DNA from: Alphaproteobacteria bacterium
Lineage (GTDB): Bacteria; Pseudomonadota; Alphaproteobacteria; CAAGCB01; CAG-977
NCBI GenBank assembly: GCA_017480385.1
Contig: JAFVAT010000007.1
Span: forward strand, 90,334 to 154,333
Length of the DNA: 64,000 bases
Reading direction: 5' to 3'
In this document: piece after piece, positions 19,199-28,104 of the stretch
Layout: each line of letters begins with the position of its first letter
How positions within the stretch are numbered: position 1 is the stretch's first letter
The notes under the pieces: model-generated
Database searches by the model: none
The model's input: only the letters and a program-made list of their open reading frames with translations
Told to the model about the DNA's origin: nothing
Translations under genes and position numbers: made by a program

Positions 19199-20302
19199 CT
19201 AAACATTAAACAGGAAATGGCAAATATCTCCGTCCTGCATTACATACGTTTTGCCCTCTGAGCGAAGCCTGCCCATTTCACGGGCTTTTGCCTCACTTTT
19301 GCATGCAATAAAGTCGTCATAAGAAATGACTTCGGCGCGGATAAAGCCCTTTTCAAAATCGGAATGAATGACCCCTGCCGCCTGTGGCGCCGTCATACCA
19401 TCCTTAATTGTCCAAGCTTTGGATTCTTTTGGTCCGACTGTAAAAAATGTTTTTAAATTTAATAGCTTATATCCCGCTGCTATGACACGGTTCAATCCGG
19501 TTTCCTCTAGCCCCAGCGTTTCTAAAAATTCTTGCTGTTCTTCCGGATTTTCCAACAAAGCCACTTCAGATTCAATTGCCGCGGAAATAACAACCGCTTG
19601 ATTGCCTTGTTTTTCCGCCATTTCAAAAACGCGTTTGGAAAATTCGTTGCCTGTCGCGGCAGAAGCCTCGTCCACGTTGCAAACGTATAAAACGGGTTTG
19701 GAAGTCAGCAAAAACAATTGCTTATACAATTTCTGTTTTTCTTCATCTTCAAAATGAACTGTTCTTGCCGGTTTTCCGTCCCGCAAAGCGTCCAAAACGG
19801 GCTGCATCACGGCGACCATTTCCTTGCCTTCCTTTTCACCGGCGCGCGCTTTCTTTTCAAACGGAACGATACGGCGTTCCAGTCCGTCCAAATCCGCCAA
19901 CATCAATTCTGTTTCTATCGTTTCGGCGTCACGCACCGGATCGATCGAACCTTCGACATGCGTAATGTCGTTGTTTTCAAAGCAACGCAAGACGTGGACA
20001 ATCGCATCCACTTCACGAATGGAAGCCAAAAATTGATTACCCAGTCCTTCGCCTTTAGAGGCTCCTTTGACCAGTCCGGCAATATCCACAAATTCCAGCT
20101 GCGTGTAGATTGTCTGTTTAGAATTTGCCAGTTCGGACAAGATTTTCAGCCGCGAATCAGGCACAGCGACACGACCGACATTCGGTTCAATCGTACAAAA
20201 GGGATAATTGGCCGCCTGAGCCGCCATTGTTGAGGTCAAAGCATTAAATAAAGTTGATTTGCCAACATTCGGCAGCCCCACAATTCCGCAATTAAATCCC
20301 AT
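19199..20302 (-). CDS. ychF: Redox-regulated ATPase YchF (Obg-like)
   Basis: YchF is a ribosome-associated P-loop ATPase of the Obg family. The 367-residue protein has G1 GLPNVGKST at about residues 9-17, DIAGLVKGASKGEGLG with the switch II DxxG, NVDE for base recognition and the C-terminal TGS-type domain with FTVGPKESKAWTI. The ATG at 20302 with AAGGA just upstream is used rather than a further upstream start that would overlap pth. The gene directly follows pth, a common pairing. Confidence 0.96.
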   Translation of the reverse strand: MGFNCGIVGLPNVGKSTLFNALTSTMAAQAANYPFCTIEPNVGRVAVPDSRLKILSELANSKQTIYTQLEFVDIAGLVKGASKGEGLGNQFLASIREVDAIVHVLRCFENNDITHVEGSIDPVRDAETIETELMLADLDGLERRIVPFEKKARAGEKEGKEMVAVMQPVLDALRDGKPARTVHFEDEEKQKLYKQLFLLTSKPVLYVCNVDEASAATGNEFSKRVFEMAEKQGNQAVVISAAIESEVALLENPEEQQEFLETLGLEETGLNRVIAAGYKLLNLKTFFTVGPKESKAWTIKDGMTAPQAAGVIHSDFEKGFIRAEVISYDDFIACKSEAKAREMGRLRSEGKTYVMQDGDICHFLFNV

Positions 20303-20303
20303 T

Positions 20304-20888
20304 TTATTTTCCTTTTTTCTGCTGATATACCGCCAATCTGGACGTAAATTCCGCAATGCCGCCGGTTAAAGCGAACGGAAAAGTTTCCGCTATATCTTCC
20401 AATAAAACGTTAATTTTTTCCCGTTCCTCTTTGGGAAAATCAGAAACAATCCAGTTAATGACCTGTTCGCCGTGCTGCGGGCGGCCAACGCCGACCCTGA
20501 TCCGTGTATAGTCCGCAGAACAGTGACGGTCTATGCTTTTTATCCCGTTATGTCCGCCTGCTCCGCCGCCGATTTTGCCCTTCAGTTTGCCAATCGGGCA
20601 ATCCATTTCATCATGAATAACAATGATATTTTGAACGGGAATTTTATAAAAGGACATTGCGGCTTGAACGGCTTCGCCGGAGTTGTTCATATATGTATGC
20701 GGTTTAAGCAGCAAGACCTTGTTCCCGCCAATTTCTCCTTCCGCTGTTTCGCCTTGAAACCGTTTGCGCCAAGCGGAAAAATAATAGCGGCGGAACAATT
20801 CGTCCGCCGCCATAAACCCGATATTATGCCGGTTATTTTTATATTCCGATCCCGGATTCCCAAGACCAACAACTAAAAACATCGGCAA
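20304..20888 (-). CDS. pth: Peptidyl-tRNA hydrolase
   Basis: Pth releases peptides from tRNAs that dropped off ribosomes. The 194-residue protein shows the family start VGLGNPGSEYKNNRHNIGF with catalytic His21, then KPHTYMNNSGEAV and HDEMDCPIGKLK with the active-site Asp. Length is typical. It lies 11 bases after rplY and just before ychF, the usual operon order. Confidence 0.97.
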   Translation of the reverse strand: MPMFLVVGLGNPGSEYKNNRHNIGFMAADELFRRYYFSAWRKRFQGETAEGEIGGNKVLLLKPHTYMNNSGEAVQAAMSFYKIPVQNIIVIHDEMDCPIGKLKGKIGGGAGGHNGIKSIDRHCSADYTRIRVGVGRPQHGEQVINWIVSDFPKEEREKINVLLEDIAETFPFALTGGIAEFTSRLAVYQQKKGK

Positions 20889-20899
20889 TATCCTTTGAA

Positions 20900-21526
20900 C
20901 TAAGCCTTAGCTGCCGTATCAGCCGAAGCATCAGCCGCTGCAGCCGCAATCGGTTCTTCCATGGAAGAAGGCGCCGCAATCGCAGCAATTGTTGTATCCA
21001 TATCTTCGACGGGTTTAACGCCGGCGGGGAACTTGACGTCAGACATTTTGACGACATCGCCGATATTCAAACCGGTCAAATCAACAAATAAGGTTTCCGG
21101 AATATCTTTCGGTTTGCAGGAAACCTCAATCACGCGGTAAATCGCGTTCAAAGTGCCGCCCAGTTTCAAGCCGGTGCAGGCCAATTCGTTTTCGTACATG
21201 ACAGGAACTTCGATCTGCAGTTCCGCATTTTCGGAAACGCGCAAAAAGTCGATATGAATCGGACGATCCGTCAGCGGGTGTGTCTGGATATCCTGACAAA
21301 TGGCATGATACTTGTTTTTGCCGACTTCGATTTCGAACTGACGGGTCCAAAAGCCCTTCTGACGCATCTGTGCGTCCAAGTCCAAAGCGGAAATCGAGAA
21401 CATCACGGGTTCTTTCTTTTCACCGTAAATAACACCGGGAATCAGACCTGCGCGACGTTCTGCGCGGGCTGCCCCCTTACCTGCCGTTTTGCGTTCATTA
21501 ACGCGAATGGAAGTAGTTTTTGCCAT
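20900..21526 (-). CDS. rplY: 50S ribosomal protein L25 / general stress protein Ctc
   Basis: This long form of L25 binds 5S rRNA in the large subunit. The 208-residue protein has the N-terminal L25 fold (RKTAGKGAARAERRAGLIPGVIYG) and the C-terminal TL5/Ctc domain (VDLTGLNIGDVVKMSDVKFPAG), ending in an Ala-rich tail. It is the first gene of rplY-pth-ychF-trmL on the minus strand. A hairpin sits in its 5' leader. Confidence 0.95.
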   Translation of the reverse strand: MAKTTSIRVNERKTAGKGAARAERRAGLIPGVIYGEKKEPVMFSISALDLDAQMRQKGFWTRQFEIEVGKNKYHAICQDIQTHPLTDRPIHIDFLRVSENAELQIEVPVMYENELACTGLKLGGTLNAIYRVIEVSCKPKDIPETLFVDLTGLNIGDVVKMSDVKFPAGVKPVEDMDTTIAAIAAPSSMEEPIAAAAADASADTAAKA

Positions 21527-21549
21527 AATTTAAAATCCTTTTAGAAAAG

Positions 21550-21582
21550 AACGGTTCTGCCTCCAGGGGTGCCTGAACCGTT
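21550..21582 (-). promoter_or_regulatory. Hairpin in the 5' leader of rplY
   Basis: Arms AACGGTTC and GAACCGTT enclose a C/G-rich loop containing GGCACCCCTGGAGGC. On the minus strand it lies 24-56 bases before the rplY start and is followed by CTTTTC. It could be a leader control element or an attenuator. The rest of the 309-base gap holds AT-rich sequence and the terminator at 21775. Confidence 0.35.
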
Positions 21583-21774
21583 ATCCTTCCGCCCCATGCG
21601 GAAAGCTTTTGATGTTTACACCTTTTTATAAGGAAAAGCAAGCACTCTTTAACCGAATTGTGCAGCCCTGTTCATTCGTATGATCAAACCGTCCGCAAAT
21701 TCCTATTTGTTTTAAAAGCAATGTATTAAGGGATTTTTACGGCCTTTTTTGTCTGACAGCCGCCCTTTTAAAAA

Positions 21775-21811
21775 TAAAAAAAGAGGAAAAACAGTATTCT
21801 CCTCTTTTTTA
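21775..21811. terminator. Intrinsic terminator
   Basis: The stem AAAAAAGAGGA / TCCTCTTTTTT has a loop of about 12 bases and T tracts on either strand. It lies 25 bases beyond the stop of the unknown gene on the minus strand. Confidence 0.75.
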
Positions 21812-21835
21812 TTTCTTCTTTTTTACAAAAAGAGA

Positions 21836-22435
21836 CTATCTTGACCGACCTTGTATAGCACTCATGAGGGCCTGCCGATTTTTATCTTCTTGTTTTTCAG
21901 CTTTTGATTTTAATCTTTGAGGCTCTTTACAATCAGAACTTTTTGCTTCAACCTCTCTTAATTTCAATTCACGATTTAGACTGGCCGGCCTGTCACCGTT
22001 CGAAAAAGGAGTCGGCAGAGGGCCATTGTCAGAAAAATGCATTTGCTTTTGCAGCGCTTGAATAATTTTGGGATTTTTTGTTACAATCATTTCCTGTCTG
22101 CCTGCCAGATACGCCGAATAAACGCCATTATTGGAAGCAACAAGACCAGGCACTTTCTGTCCGACTTCATTCTTACATTCCATGTCAAAAAATTCCTGAT
22201 CGGACATATTATGGTATTCCATTCCCTGCGCATTCGTACGCGTTTCTTTAAAACTAAGACCGCCACCTAATTGTTCAATATCCGAAGACCCCACTCTCCC
22301 ATCTCGAGCTATTTTAATTCCCTCTTTCATGTTAATATACATAAAATCATTCGAATCCTCGCTGTATCCCATTTCTCCAAGAATTTCTTTGAAAGAAGAT
22401 TCCTGTGCTTTTTCAAAAGCTTCTTCTCTCCTCAT
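21836..22435 (-). CDS. Unknown protein under a poly-C/poly-G tract
   Basis: I do not recognise this 199-residue protein. It has no signal peptide or membrane segment. The first 140 residues are mixed and look folded; the last 45 are rich in Lys, Glu, Arg and Gln and probably helical. The start is the ATG at 22435, because GGGAGG lies 6 bases before it; an upstream in-frame ATG at 22501 has a weaker site. It stands alone between rplY and prs, with its own terminator. A 13-base homopolymer lies 84-96 bases before the start and could modulate its expression. Confidence 0.62.
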   Translation of the reverse strand: MRREEAFEKAQESSFKEILGEMGYSEDSNDFMYINMKEGIKIARDGRVGSSDIEQLGGGLSFKETRTNAQGMEYHNMSDQEFFDMECKNEVGQKVPGLVASNNGVYSAYLAGRQEMIVTKNPKIIQALQKQMHFSDNGPLPTPFSNGDRPASLNRELKLREVEAKSSDCKEPQRLKSKAEKQEDKNRQALMSAIQGRSR

Positions 22436-22518
22436 CGTTTCCTCCCTTAAAAAAATACATTTAATTGGATGTTCTGAACAATTAAACTCCTTAATTTTCA
22501 TCTTTTAAAGAAAAACAT

Positions 22519-22531
22519 GGGGGGGGGGGGG
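22519..22531. repeat. 13-base homopolymeric G tract (C tract on the gene's strand)
   Basis: An unbroken run of 13 G lies in the AT-rich region upstream of the unknown gene at 21836-22435. I saw no G or C run of comparable length elsewhere in the window. Such tracts change length by slipped-strand mispairing and underlie phase variation in other bacteria. Here it would act at promoter spacing, since it is outside the reading frame. Confidence 0.85.
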
Positions 22532-22700
22532 TATATTTGTAATAAAAACATAACAATATTTAAATTTTAAAAATAAAATACCCTTTTCCTCAGCTTTTTA
22601 TTTTCTCAACTGCCGGAAATTAAATGGGTTTTAACAGTCTCTCTCAGCGGTTTTTTTCCGAATAACGGTTATTTCATGGTCGCCGCCGTATTTATAAACC

Positions 22701-22740
22701 GGAACCAAGCGCCAGACACATGGTTTTCGGGGTATAAAAA
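22701..22740. repeat. Dispersed short repeat II, copy near prs
   Basis: The segment ends in TGGTTTTCGGGGTATAAAAA, which matches 35611-35630 at 19 of 20 bases; the 20 bases before it are also related. Both copies lie just beyond the terminator of a minus-strand gene. Nothing else stands out in the rest of the 22436-22783 gap. Confidence 0.6.
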
Positions 22741-22768
22741 AAGCCGTTGATTCCAACGGCTTTTTTTC
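22736..22768 (-). terminator. Intrinsic terminator of prs
   Basis: The stem AAAAAGCCGTTG / CAACGGCTTTTT with a four-base loop lies 16 bases after the prs stop on the minus strand. Confidence 0.88.
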
Positions 22769-22783
22769 AAAATCTGATCTAAT

Positions 22784-23716
22784 TTAATAAAACAGGCTGG
22801 TAATTGAACGTTCTTCGCTGATGCGCAGCATAGATTCGCCGACAAGTTCTGCCACGGAAACAACCCGAATATTCCGGGCGTCTTTTACAGCCTGAGTCGC
22901 AGCAATCGTATCTGTAATTACCAAAGATTCCAACGGAGAATCCGTTACGCGCTTAACCGCTTCTCCGGATAAAACGCCATGCGTTACATAAGCGTGGACA
23001 GAATTGGCTCCGGCGTTTTTCAAAGCAACCGCCGCATTGCACAACGTTCCCGCAGAATCAACAATATCATCAACCAAAATACAGTCTTGTCCGGCGACCT
23101 CACCGATAATGTTCATTACTTCGGAAACGCCTGCGCGTTCGCGGCGCTTGTCAATAATGGCCAGATCCGCATTCAGCCGTTTAGCAATCGCGCGGGCGCG
23201 AACAACGCCGCCGACATCCGGAGAAACAATCATCGGCGTTTTATCCCGGAAATGGTACAGAATGTCTTTCACAATCACAGGAGCCGCTGTCAGATTATCC
23301 ACAGGAATATCAAAAAAGCCTTGAATTTGTCCGGCATGCAAATCCATTGTGACGACTCTGTTGGCCCCGGCAGACACGATCAAATTTGCTACCAGCTTAG
23401 CGGAAATCGGCGTGCGCGGCGCGGAACGGCGATCCTGACGCGCATAGCCGAAATACGGAACAACAGCCGTGATCCGGCGGGCGGAAGACCGCTTAAATGT
23501 ATCAAGCATAATCAAAAGTTCCATCAGATGATCATTCACCGGAGAACTGGTCGGCTGAATAATAAAAACGTCCTGACCACGGACAGTTTCCTGAACCTCC
23601 ACAAAAATTTCATTATCTGCGAACCGCCGCACCGAACATTTCGACAACGCCGTATCCGTATAATTAGCCACCGCCTGTGCAAATGGAAGGTTGCTGTTTC
23701 CTGAAAAAACTTTCAT
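22784..23716 (-). CDS. prs: Ribose-phosphate pyrophosphokinase
   Basis: Prs makes PRPP from ribose 5-phosphate and ATP for nucleotide, His and Trp synthesis. The 310-residue protein has the start [14 protein letters not shown], the ATP flexible-loop region [10 protein letters not shown], the [11 protein letters not shown] motif and the PRPP-binding loop [13 protein letters not shown]. Length is typical. It is 19 bases downstream of pgeF in the same direction and ends at a strong terminator. Confidence 0.97.
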   Translation of the reverse strand: MKVFSGNSNLPFAQAVANYTDTALSKCSVRRFADNEIFVEVQETVRGQDVFIIQPTSSPVNDHLMELLIMLDTFKRSSARRITAVVPYFGYARQDRRSAPRTPISAKLVANLIVSAGANRVVTMDLHAGQIQGFFDIPVDNLTAAPVIVKDILYHFRDKTPMIVSPDVGGVVRARAIAKRLNADLAIIDKRRERAGVSEVMNIIGEVAGQDCILVDDIVDSAGTLCNAAVALKNAGANSVHAYVTHGVLSGEAVKRVTDSPLESLVITDTIAATQAVKDARNIRVVSVAELVGESMLRISEERSITSLFY

Positions 23717-23735
23717 TGCTTATCCTTTACCCTGA

Positions 23736-24503
23736 TTAAAACAAAGCCTCGTCCAGCAGTCCTATAACGGAAATCTGCCGCCCGCTGGCTTCCCCCTTAT
23801 GCGACGAACGGCGGTAAGAAAAATACTCCTTTTCCAAGGCATACGTATCTTCACCGACCCATTCGGCCGCTCCGATTCCGGCATGTTCCAGTCTGGCCAA
23901 AACATAACCGGGCAAATCGAACCTGTATTTTCCCGCATCTGCAGGAACAAAAAATAAAGAAGCCCGTGCATCTTGATGTAAAAAGGCTTCTTTCATATCT
24001 TCACCGACTTCATAAGACTGCGGCGCAATGCACGGACCGATTAAAGCAGAAATATTTTGTGCTTTTGCTCCCATCTCAATCATTGTTTTGATTGTATTTT
24101 CCAAAATACCGCCGACAGCGCCACGCCAGCCGGCATGAGCCGCCGCAACAACGCCGTTTTCCGAATCTGCCAATAAAACAGGCGCGCAATCCGCCGTTTT
24201 GATGCCTAAAAAAAGATGAGACTGATTGGTGACCAACGCATCGCCGTAAGGTGTTTTTTCAAAGGGTTCCCGTGATACAACAGGAATAACAATAGAAGAA
24301 TGTGTTTGGTGCAACACGAACAGTTTTTCAACCGTACACCCTAAATTTCCGGCAACCCGCCGCATATTTTCACGAACTTTTGCCGGATCGTCCCCAACTT
24401 TGACAGAGCAGTTCAAAGAAGCGAAATCCCCTTCAGAAACGCCGTTTCTGCGTGAAAAAAAACGGTAACGGATATTTTCTGAAAAGTACAACGTCGTCTT
24501 CAT
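23736..24503 (-). CDS. pgeF: YfiH/PgeF-family laccase-domain protein
   Basis: This family was called polyphenol oxidase; members have been shown to be purine nucleoside phosphorylases or peptidoglycan-editing factors. The 255-residue protein has the metal-site residues of the family: VLHQTHSS near residue 67, KTADCAPVLL, AAHAGWRGAVGGI and GPCIAPQSYEVG. Its start overlaps the stop of the DUF2062 gene as TAATG, so the two are translationally coupled. Confidence 0.92.
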   Translation of the reverse strand: MKTTLYFSENIRYRFFSRRNGVSEGDFASLNCSVKVGDDPAKVRENMRRVAGNLGCTVEKLFVLHQTHSSIVIPVVSREPFEKTPYGDALVTNQSHLFLGIKTADCAPVLLADSENGVVAAAHAGWRGAVGGILENTIKTMIEMGAKAQNISALIGPCIAPQSYEVGEDMKEAFLHQDARASLFFVPADAGKYRFDLPGYVLARLEHAGIGAAEWVGEDTYALEKEYFSYRRSSHKGEASGRQISVIGLLDEALF

Positions 24504-25258
24504 TACGGAGCATTCTCCTTATGGCTTTCGATCGCGGCTTCTTCCCGCGCCGCAATCGTTTTTTCCAGCTTTTCTTCCAACTTTTTCTGCTTTATTTCAA
24601 ACTTTTGCTGTTTCGATTCCATTTTCAAACCTGCTTTTTCAACAGCACGTTCGAATTTTTCCTGCTTTGTTTTGATCTTTTGTTCCAATTTCTTTTGACG
24701 GTTTTCCAGACGCTGCATCAATGTCCTTTGACGGCGGCGAACATACCATAAAGTCCAGGCATAAGCCCCCCAACTGCCAAAAATAATCCATGGAATTGAC
24801 CCAAGCATCATCGCCGCGCCCCAATCCTTAATCAAAACAGCGCTCATTGCCTTTAAAGCTTCTGCAATGCCGCCTTCACTTAAAACCGTTTTAATTAAAT
24901 TATAAAACTTGGCATACGTTGTCCGTTCGGCAAATTCGCCCATCATCAGCTTTCCGGTGACATAAAAAGCGTAATAAAAAGGGGGCATCGTAAAAACATT
25001 CGTTACCCAGGTCCACGCCAACCCGACAGGCAGATTAAAGTCCCATTTAAAAACTTTTTTCGTAAACAGCCATGTCATAAAGACCAGATACATCTGGACA
25101 CCGACCAGCGGCGTCATTGCCCACGCCATGCCGACCATTGAACCGCGGGCCGTAATTTCCGGCGGATTTTTCGACCGAATCATAGGAATAACCAGCTTCA
25201 CGCGCACCAGTGAAACGACTGTTTTAAAAAAGCCCCGCTTCCTGAAGTTAATCGGCAT
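24503..25258 (-). CDS. DUF2062 membrane protein with C-terminal coiled coil
   Basis: This 251-residue protein matches the DUF2062 family: about three membrane segments between residues 40 and 180, including MAWAMTPLVGVQMYLVF and the family stretch around GLAWTWVTNVFTMPPFYY. The last 75 residues are a highly charged coiled coil of Lys, Gln and Glu facing the cytoplasm, not a core part of the family. It is the first gene of DUF2062-pgeF-prs. Its role is unknown. Confidence 0.82.
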   Translation of the reverse strand: MPINFRKRGFFKTVVSLVRVKLVIPMIRSKNPPEITARGSMVGMAWAMTPLVGVQMYLVFMTWLFTKKVFKWDFNLPVGLAWTWVTNVFTMPPFYYAFYVTGKLMMGEFAERTTYAKFYNLIKTVLSEGGIAEALKAMSAVLIKDWGAAMMLGSIPWIIFGSWGAYAWTLWYVRRRQRTLMQRLENRQKKLEQKIKTKQEKFERAVEKAGLKMESKQQKFEIKQKKLEEKLEKTIAAREEAAIESHKENAP

Positions 25259-25322
25259 AATTCCTCTTGTCCGAGCGTTCGTTATTCCTCTGTTATGAAA
25301 TAACAGAGAAACGATCAGATGT

Positions 25323-26126
25323 CTAAGATTTTTTCGCGGCCCAAATCATTATCCATAAACCGGCGATGAACATGGGAACGGTTAACAGCTGCCCCATTGT
25401 GACTCTGGCAAACAAAAATCCGATTTGAGCGTCCGGCTCTCTGAAATTTTCAATAACTCCCCGAATAACGGCATAACCAAGCAAAAACAATCCCGAAACA
25501 AATCCAGGACGAATCCGAACCCAAACACTGCTTGTCCAGAGAAAATATAAAATGCCGAACAAAAATAACCCTTCGAAACCGGCTTCATATAATTGGCTGG
25601 GGTGACGGGGCAAGGGGCCGCCGTTCGGGAAAATAATGGCCCACGGAACGGAAACCGTCACGCGGCCGAACAATTCCGAATTTGTAAAATTAGCCAACCG
25701 GCCAAAAAATAAACCGATCGGGACAACACAGGCCAGCAGATCCGTGAACTGAAAAAAGCTTACTTTAACACTGCGGGAATAGAAAAAAACCGCCAATATC
25801 ACGCCTAAAAGTCCGCCGTGAAAAGACATGCCGCCTTTCCATAAAGCGAAAACCTGAGCCGGGTTTTCAGCATAATAGCCGAAATTATAAAACAGGACAT
25901 AGCCCAATCTGCCGCCAATAATCAGGCCGACCGTTACCCAAAAAACAATATCGTCCACCATAGTCTGCGTAACCGCGCTGAGATAACGGCGCACCATTTT
26001 GCGCATTAAAATCCACCCCAGCATAATTCCGGCTAAATAGGCCAATGAATACCACCGCAGGCCAAAACTTCCGATATGAACAGCAACCGGATCAATATGC
26101 GGAAACTCTATTCCTTTATAAATCAT
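25323..26126 (-). CDS. lgt: Prolipoprotein diacylglyceryl transferase
   Basis: Lgt attaches diacylglycerol to the lipobox Cys of prolipoproteins, the first step in lipoprotein maturation. The 267-residue protein has about seven membrane segments, the catalytic His region (FHGGLLGVI) and the signature GRLANFTNSELFG, a close form of the canonical one. It lies 13 bases downstream of the hldD-like gene. Several lipoproteins in this window are its likely substrates. Confidence 0.95.
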   Translation of the reverse strand: MIYKGIEFPHIDPVAVHIGSFGLRWYSLAYLAGIMLGWILMRKMVRRYLSAVTQTMVDDIVFWVTVGLIIGGRLGYVLFYNFGYYAENPAQVFALWKGGMSFHGGLLGVILAVFFYSRSVKVSFFQFTDLLACVVPIGLFFGRLANFTNSELFGRVTVSVPWAIIFPNGGPLPRHPSQLYEAGFEGLFLFGILYFLWTSSVWVRIRPGFVSGLFLLGYAVIRGVIENFREPDAQIGFLFARVTMGQLLTVPMFIAGLWIMIWAAKKS

Positions 26127-26138
26127 TCAAACCCTCTG

Positions 26139-27125
26139 CTATCTGTACGGATCAGGCTGTTCCAAATAATCCCGAACATATTGAGTCACTCCGTCCTCCA
26201 AAGAGGTAAACGGCTTTGTATACCCGGCTGTTCTGAGCTTTTGAACATCTGCCTGTGTAAAATATTGGTACTTTCCTTTAATTTCCGCGGGCAAGTCCAT
26301 AAAATCCATTTCAGGCTTTTCGCCGACTGCTTCATATACGGCTTTCAAAACATCAGCATAAGTGCGCGCCTGCCCTGTTCCAATATTAAACAAACCGCTG
26401 ATTTCCCGATGCTCCATTAACCATAAAATAATGTCTACCGCGTCCTTAACCCATATAAAATCACGCATTTGTTCGCCGTCTTTATATGTCGGATTATCAG
26501 ATTTGAACAACGGAAACAGCTTGCCGTTTTTAGCCGCATTATAAATTCTGGGAACAACACTTTGATGACGCGTATTATGATATTCGTTCGGACCATACAA
26601 ATTAAAGCAGCGCAGCCCGATCCATTGAGGCGGTGTCACTTCTCCGCGGTTAATCGTATCAACAAGCTTGCGGTCCAAAAATAATTTCGTCCATGCCTCA
26701 GCCGATAAGGGACGCAATTTAGCCAAAGCTTCGGCTGAATCATCGTCCTTAAACCCTAGCGAACCGTCCCCATAGACCCCCGCTGTTGAATCATAAATAA
26801 ACGGTTTTTGATGTTCGGCACACCAAGACCATAACCGAAAGGTCAAATGGATCCGTTCCTCTATCAGGGCATCTACGTCATTTTCATCACTGAAACCGGT
26901 GTAATTGATATGAATAACAGCGTCTACGCTGCCCGCATGGCGGTTAAGATACTCAAATATTTTTTCCGGAAAAACAATTTCCCGCAGAGAACGTTTGGCA
27001 ATATTGCGCCACCGATCATCTGTCTGAAAACGATCGACAACAGTAATTTCCCCCATTTCCCGTTTTTCTATTCCGGCAGCCAGATTAGATCCCAGAAAGC
27101 CGGCTCCGCCCGTAATTATATACAT
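26139..27125 (-). CDS. hldD: HldD-like ADP-heptose 6-epimerase with altered active site
   Basis: HldD epimerises ADP-glycero-manno-heptose at C6 for the LPS inner core. The 328-residue protein has the NAD loop TGGAGFLGSN near residue 5, the family stretch DRFQTDDRWRNI, a C-terminal EQPD end and normal length. The start is the ATG at 27125 after GAGG; the longer frame upstream has no support. At the catalytic YxxxK position the protein reads SAEAWTK, with Glu143 in place of Tyr while Lys147 remains. It may therefore be impaired, or act on a related sugar nucleotide. The gene diverges from proC and precedes lgt. Confidence 0.85.
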   Translation of the reverse strand: MYIITGGAGFLGSNLAAGIEKREMGEITVVDRFQTDDRWRNIAKRSLREIVFPEKIFEYLNRHAGSVDAVIHINYTGFSDENDVDALIEERIHLTFRLWSWCAEHQKPFIYDSTAGVYGDGSLGFKDDDSAEALAKLRPLSAEAWTKLFLDRKLVDTINRGEVTPPQWIGLRCFNLYGPNEYHNTRHQSVVPRIYNAAKNGKLFPLFKSDNPTYKDGEQMRDFIWVKDAVDIILWLMEHREISGLFNIGTGQARTYADVLKAVYEAVGEKPEMDFMDLPAEIKGKYQYFTQADVQKLRTAGYTKPFTSLEDGVTQYVRDYLEQPDPYR

Positions 27126-27254
27126 ATCAGCCTCGTTGCTTTTTCTTCTTTTTCTTTTATATGTCAAAACAGGCTGTTTCCTCAAATGTTTTTCTTTAAA
27201 AAAAGAATTTACCGTTTTATTTTAGGAAAAATTCTTATTATCAGGAGCATGATT

Positions 27255-28076
27255 ATGTTGCAAAACACTTCTCTTTTATTGATCGGCTGCGGCAAAATGG
27301 GCGGCGCGGTATTAAACGGCCTGCTCAAGAACGGTCTTCCCGCAAAAAACATTCGCGTTGCCGAACCGAATGACGCAATTCGGGCTTTGTTAACCGAAAA
27401 AGGCATTTCCTCCGCGGCCAATATTGCTGATTTAACAGATTTCAGACCGGATATCGTGTTTTTAGCCGTCAAGCCGTTCCTGATCGAACAAGTGATTGAC
27501 AGCGTTAAGCCGTTTACTGAAAACGGAGCCGCGGTTCTTTCGATCATCGCCGGTCGTCCGATCAGGTGGTTCAAGGAAAAATTAGGAGCTGACACCGTTG
27601 TTTTCAGAGCGATGCCCAATACTCCGGCAGGCATTGGCAAAGGCATTACCGGCGTTGTCGCCTGTGACCAAGCTGCCGAACAGCAAAAACAGGCGGTGCA
27701 GGCCGTTCTTAACTCCTGCGGCAAAGTTGTTTGGCTGAATGCGGAAAGTCAAATTGATGCGGTAACGGCTGTTTCCGGCAGCGGTCCGGCATACGTTTTT
27801 TATTTAACGGAAGCTCTGACACAAGCGGCAAAAGCGCTAGGGTTATCTGATGAAAACGCAGCAAAACTGGCTAAAGAAACCGTCATTGGTTCCGCGGCAT
27901 TAATGGCGGAGGGAACTGAAACGCCTGCTGTTTTGCGAAAAAACGTAACAACGCCGAACGGAACGACGGCAGCAGCTCTGGAGGTTCTTATGAATCCGCA
28001 TACAGGGTTTGAACCTTTATTGACTCAAGCTGTCAAAGCCGCGGAAAAACGTTCCAAAGAATTGGCCAACGCATAA
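27255..28076 (+). CDS. proC: Pyrroline-5-carboxylate reductase
   Basis: ProC makes proline from pyrroline-5-carboxylate with NAD(P)H. The 273-residue protein has the Rossmann start LLIGCGKMGGAVLNG, AVKPFLIEQV, FRAMPNTPAGIGKG and the C-terminal dimer signature with VSGSGPAYVFYL and TTPNGTTAAALE. The ATG at 27255 is chosen, 7 bases after AGGAG; upstream extension is only antisense to hldD. It ends at a bidirectional terminator shared with grpE. Confidence 0.97.
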   Translation: MLQNTSLLLIGCGKMGGAVLNGLLKNGLPAKNIRVAEPNDAIRALLTEKGISSAANIADLTDFRPDIVFLAVKPFLIEQVIDSVKPFTENGAAVLSIIAGRPIRWFKEKLGADTVVFRAMPNTPAGIGKGITGVVACDQAAEQQKQAVQAVLNSCGKVVWLNAESQIDAVTAVSGSGPAYVFYLTEALTQAAKALGLSDENAAKLAKETVIGSAALMAEGTETPAVLRKNVTTPNGTTAAALEVLMNPHTGFEPLLTQAVKAAEKRSKELANA

Positions 28077-28104
28077 AAAAAGCCCGATAATCGGGCTTTT
28101 CTTA
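28077..28104. terminator. Bidirectional intrinsic terminator between proC and grpE
   Basis: The stem AAAAGCCCGA / TCGGGCTTTT with a short TAA loop and A/T tracts on both sides lies directly after the proC stop and at the 3' end of the convergent grpE. Confidence 0.9.

Noticed and set aside
22979-23704. 241-codon open frame on the plus strand
   Set aside because: It is antisense to prs and His/Arg-rich as expected from reversed codons.
26847-27254. Long N-terminal extension of proC
   Set aside because: It is antisense to the hldD-like gene; the ATG at 27255 has a good ribosome site and the right family start.
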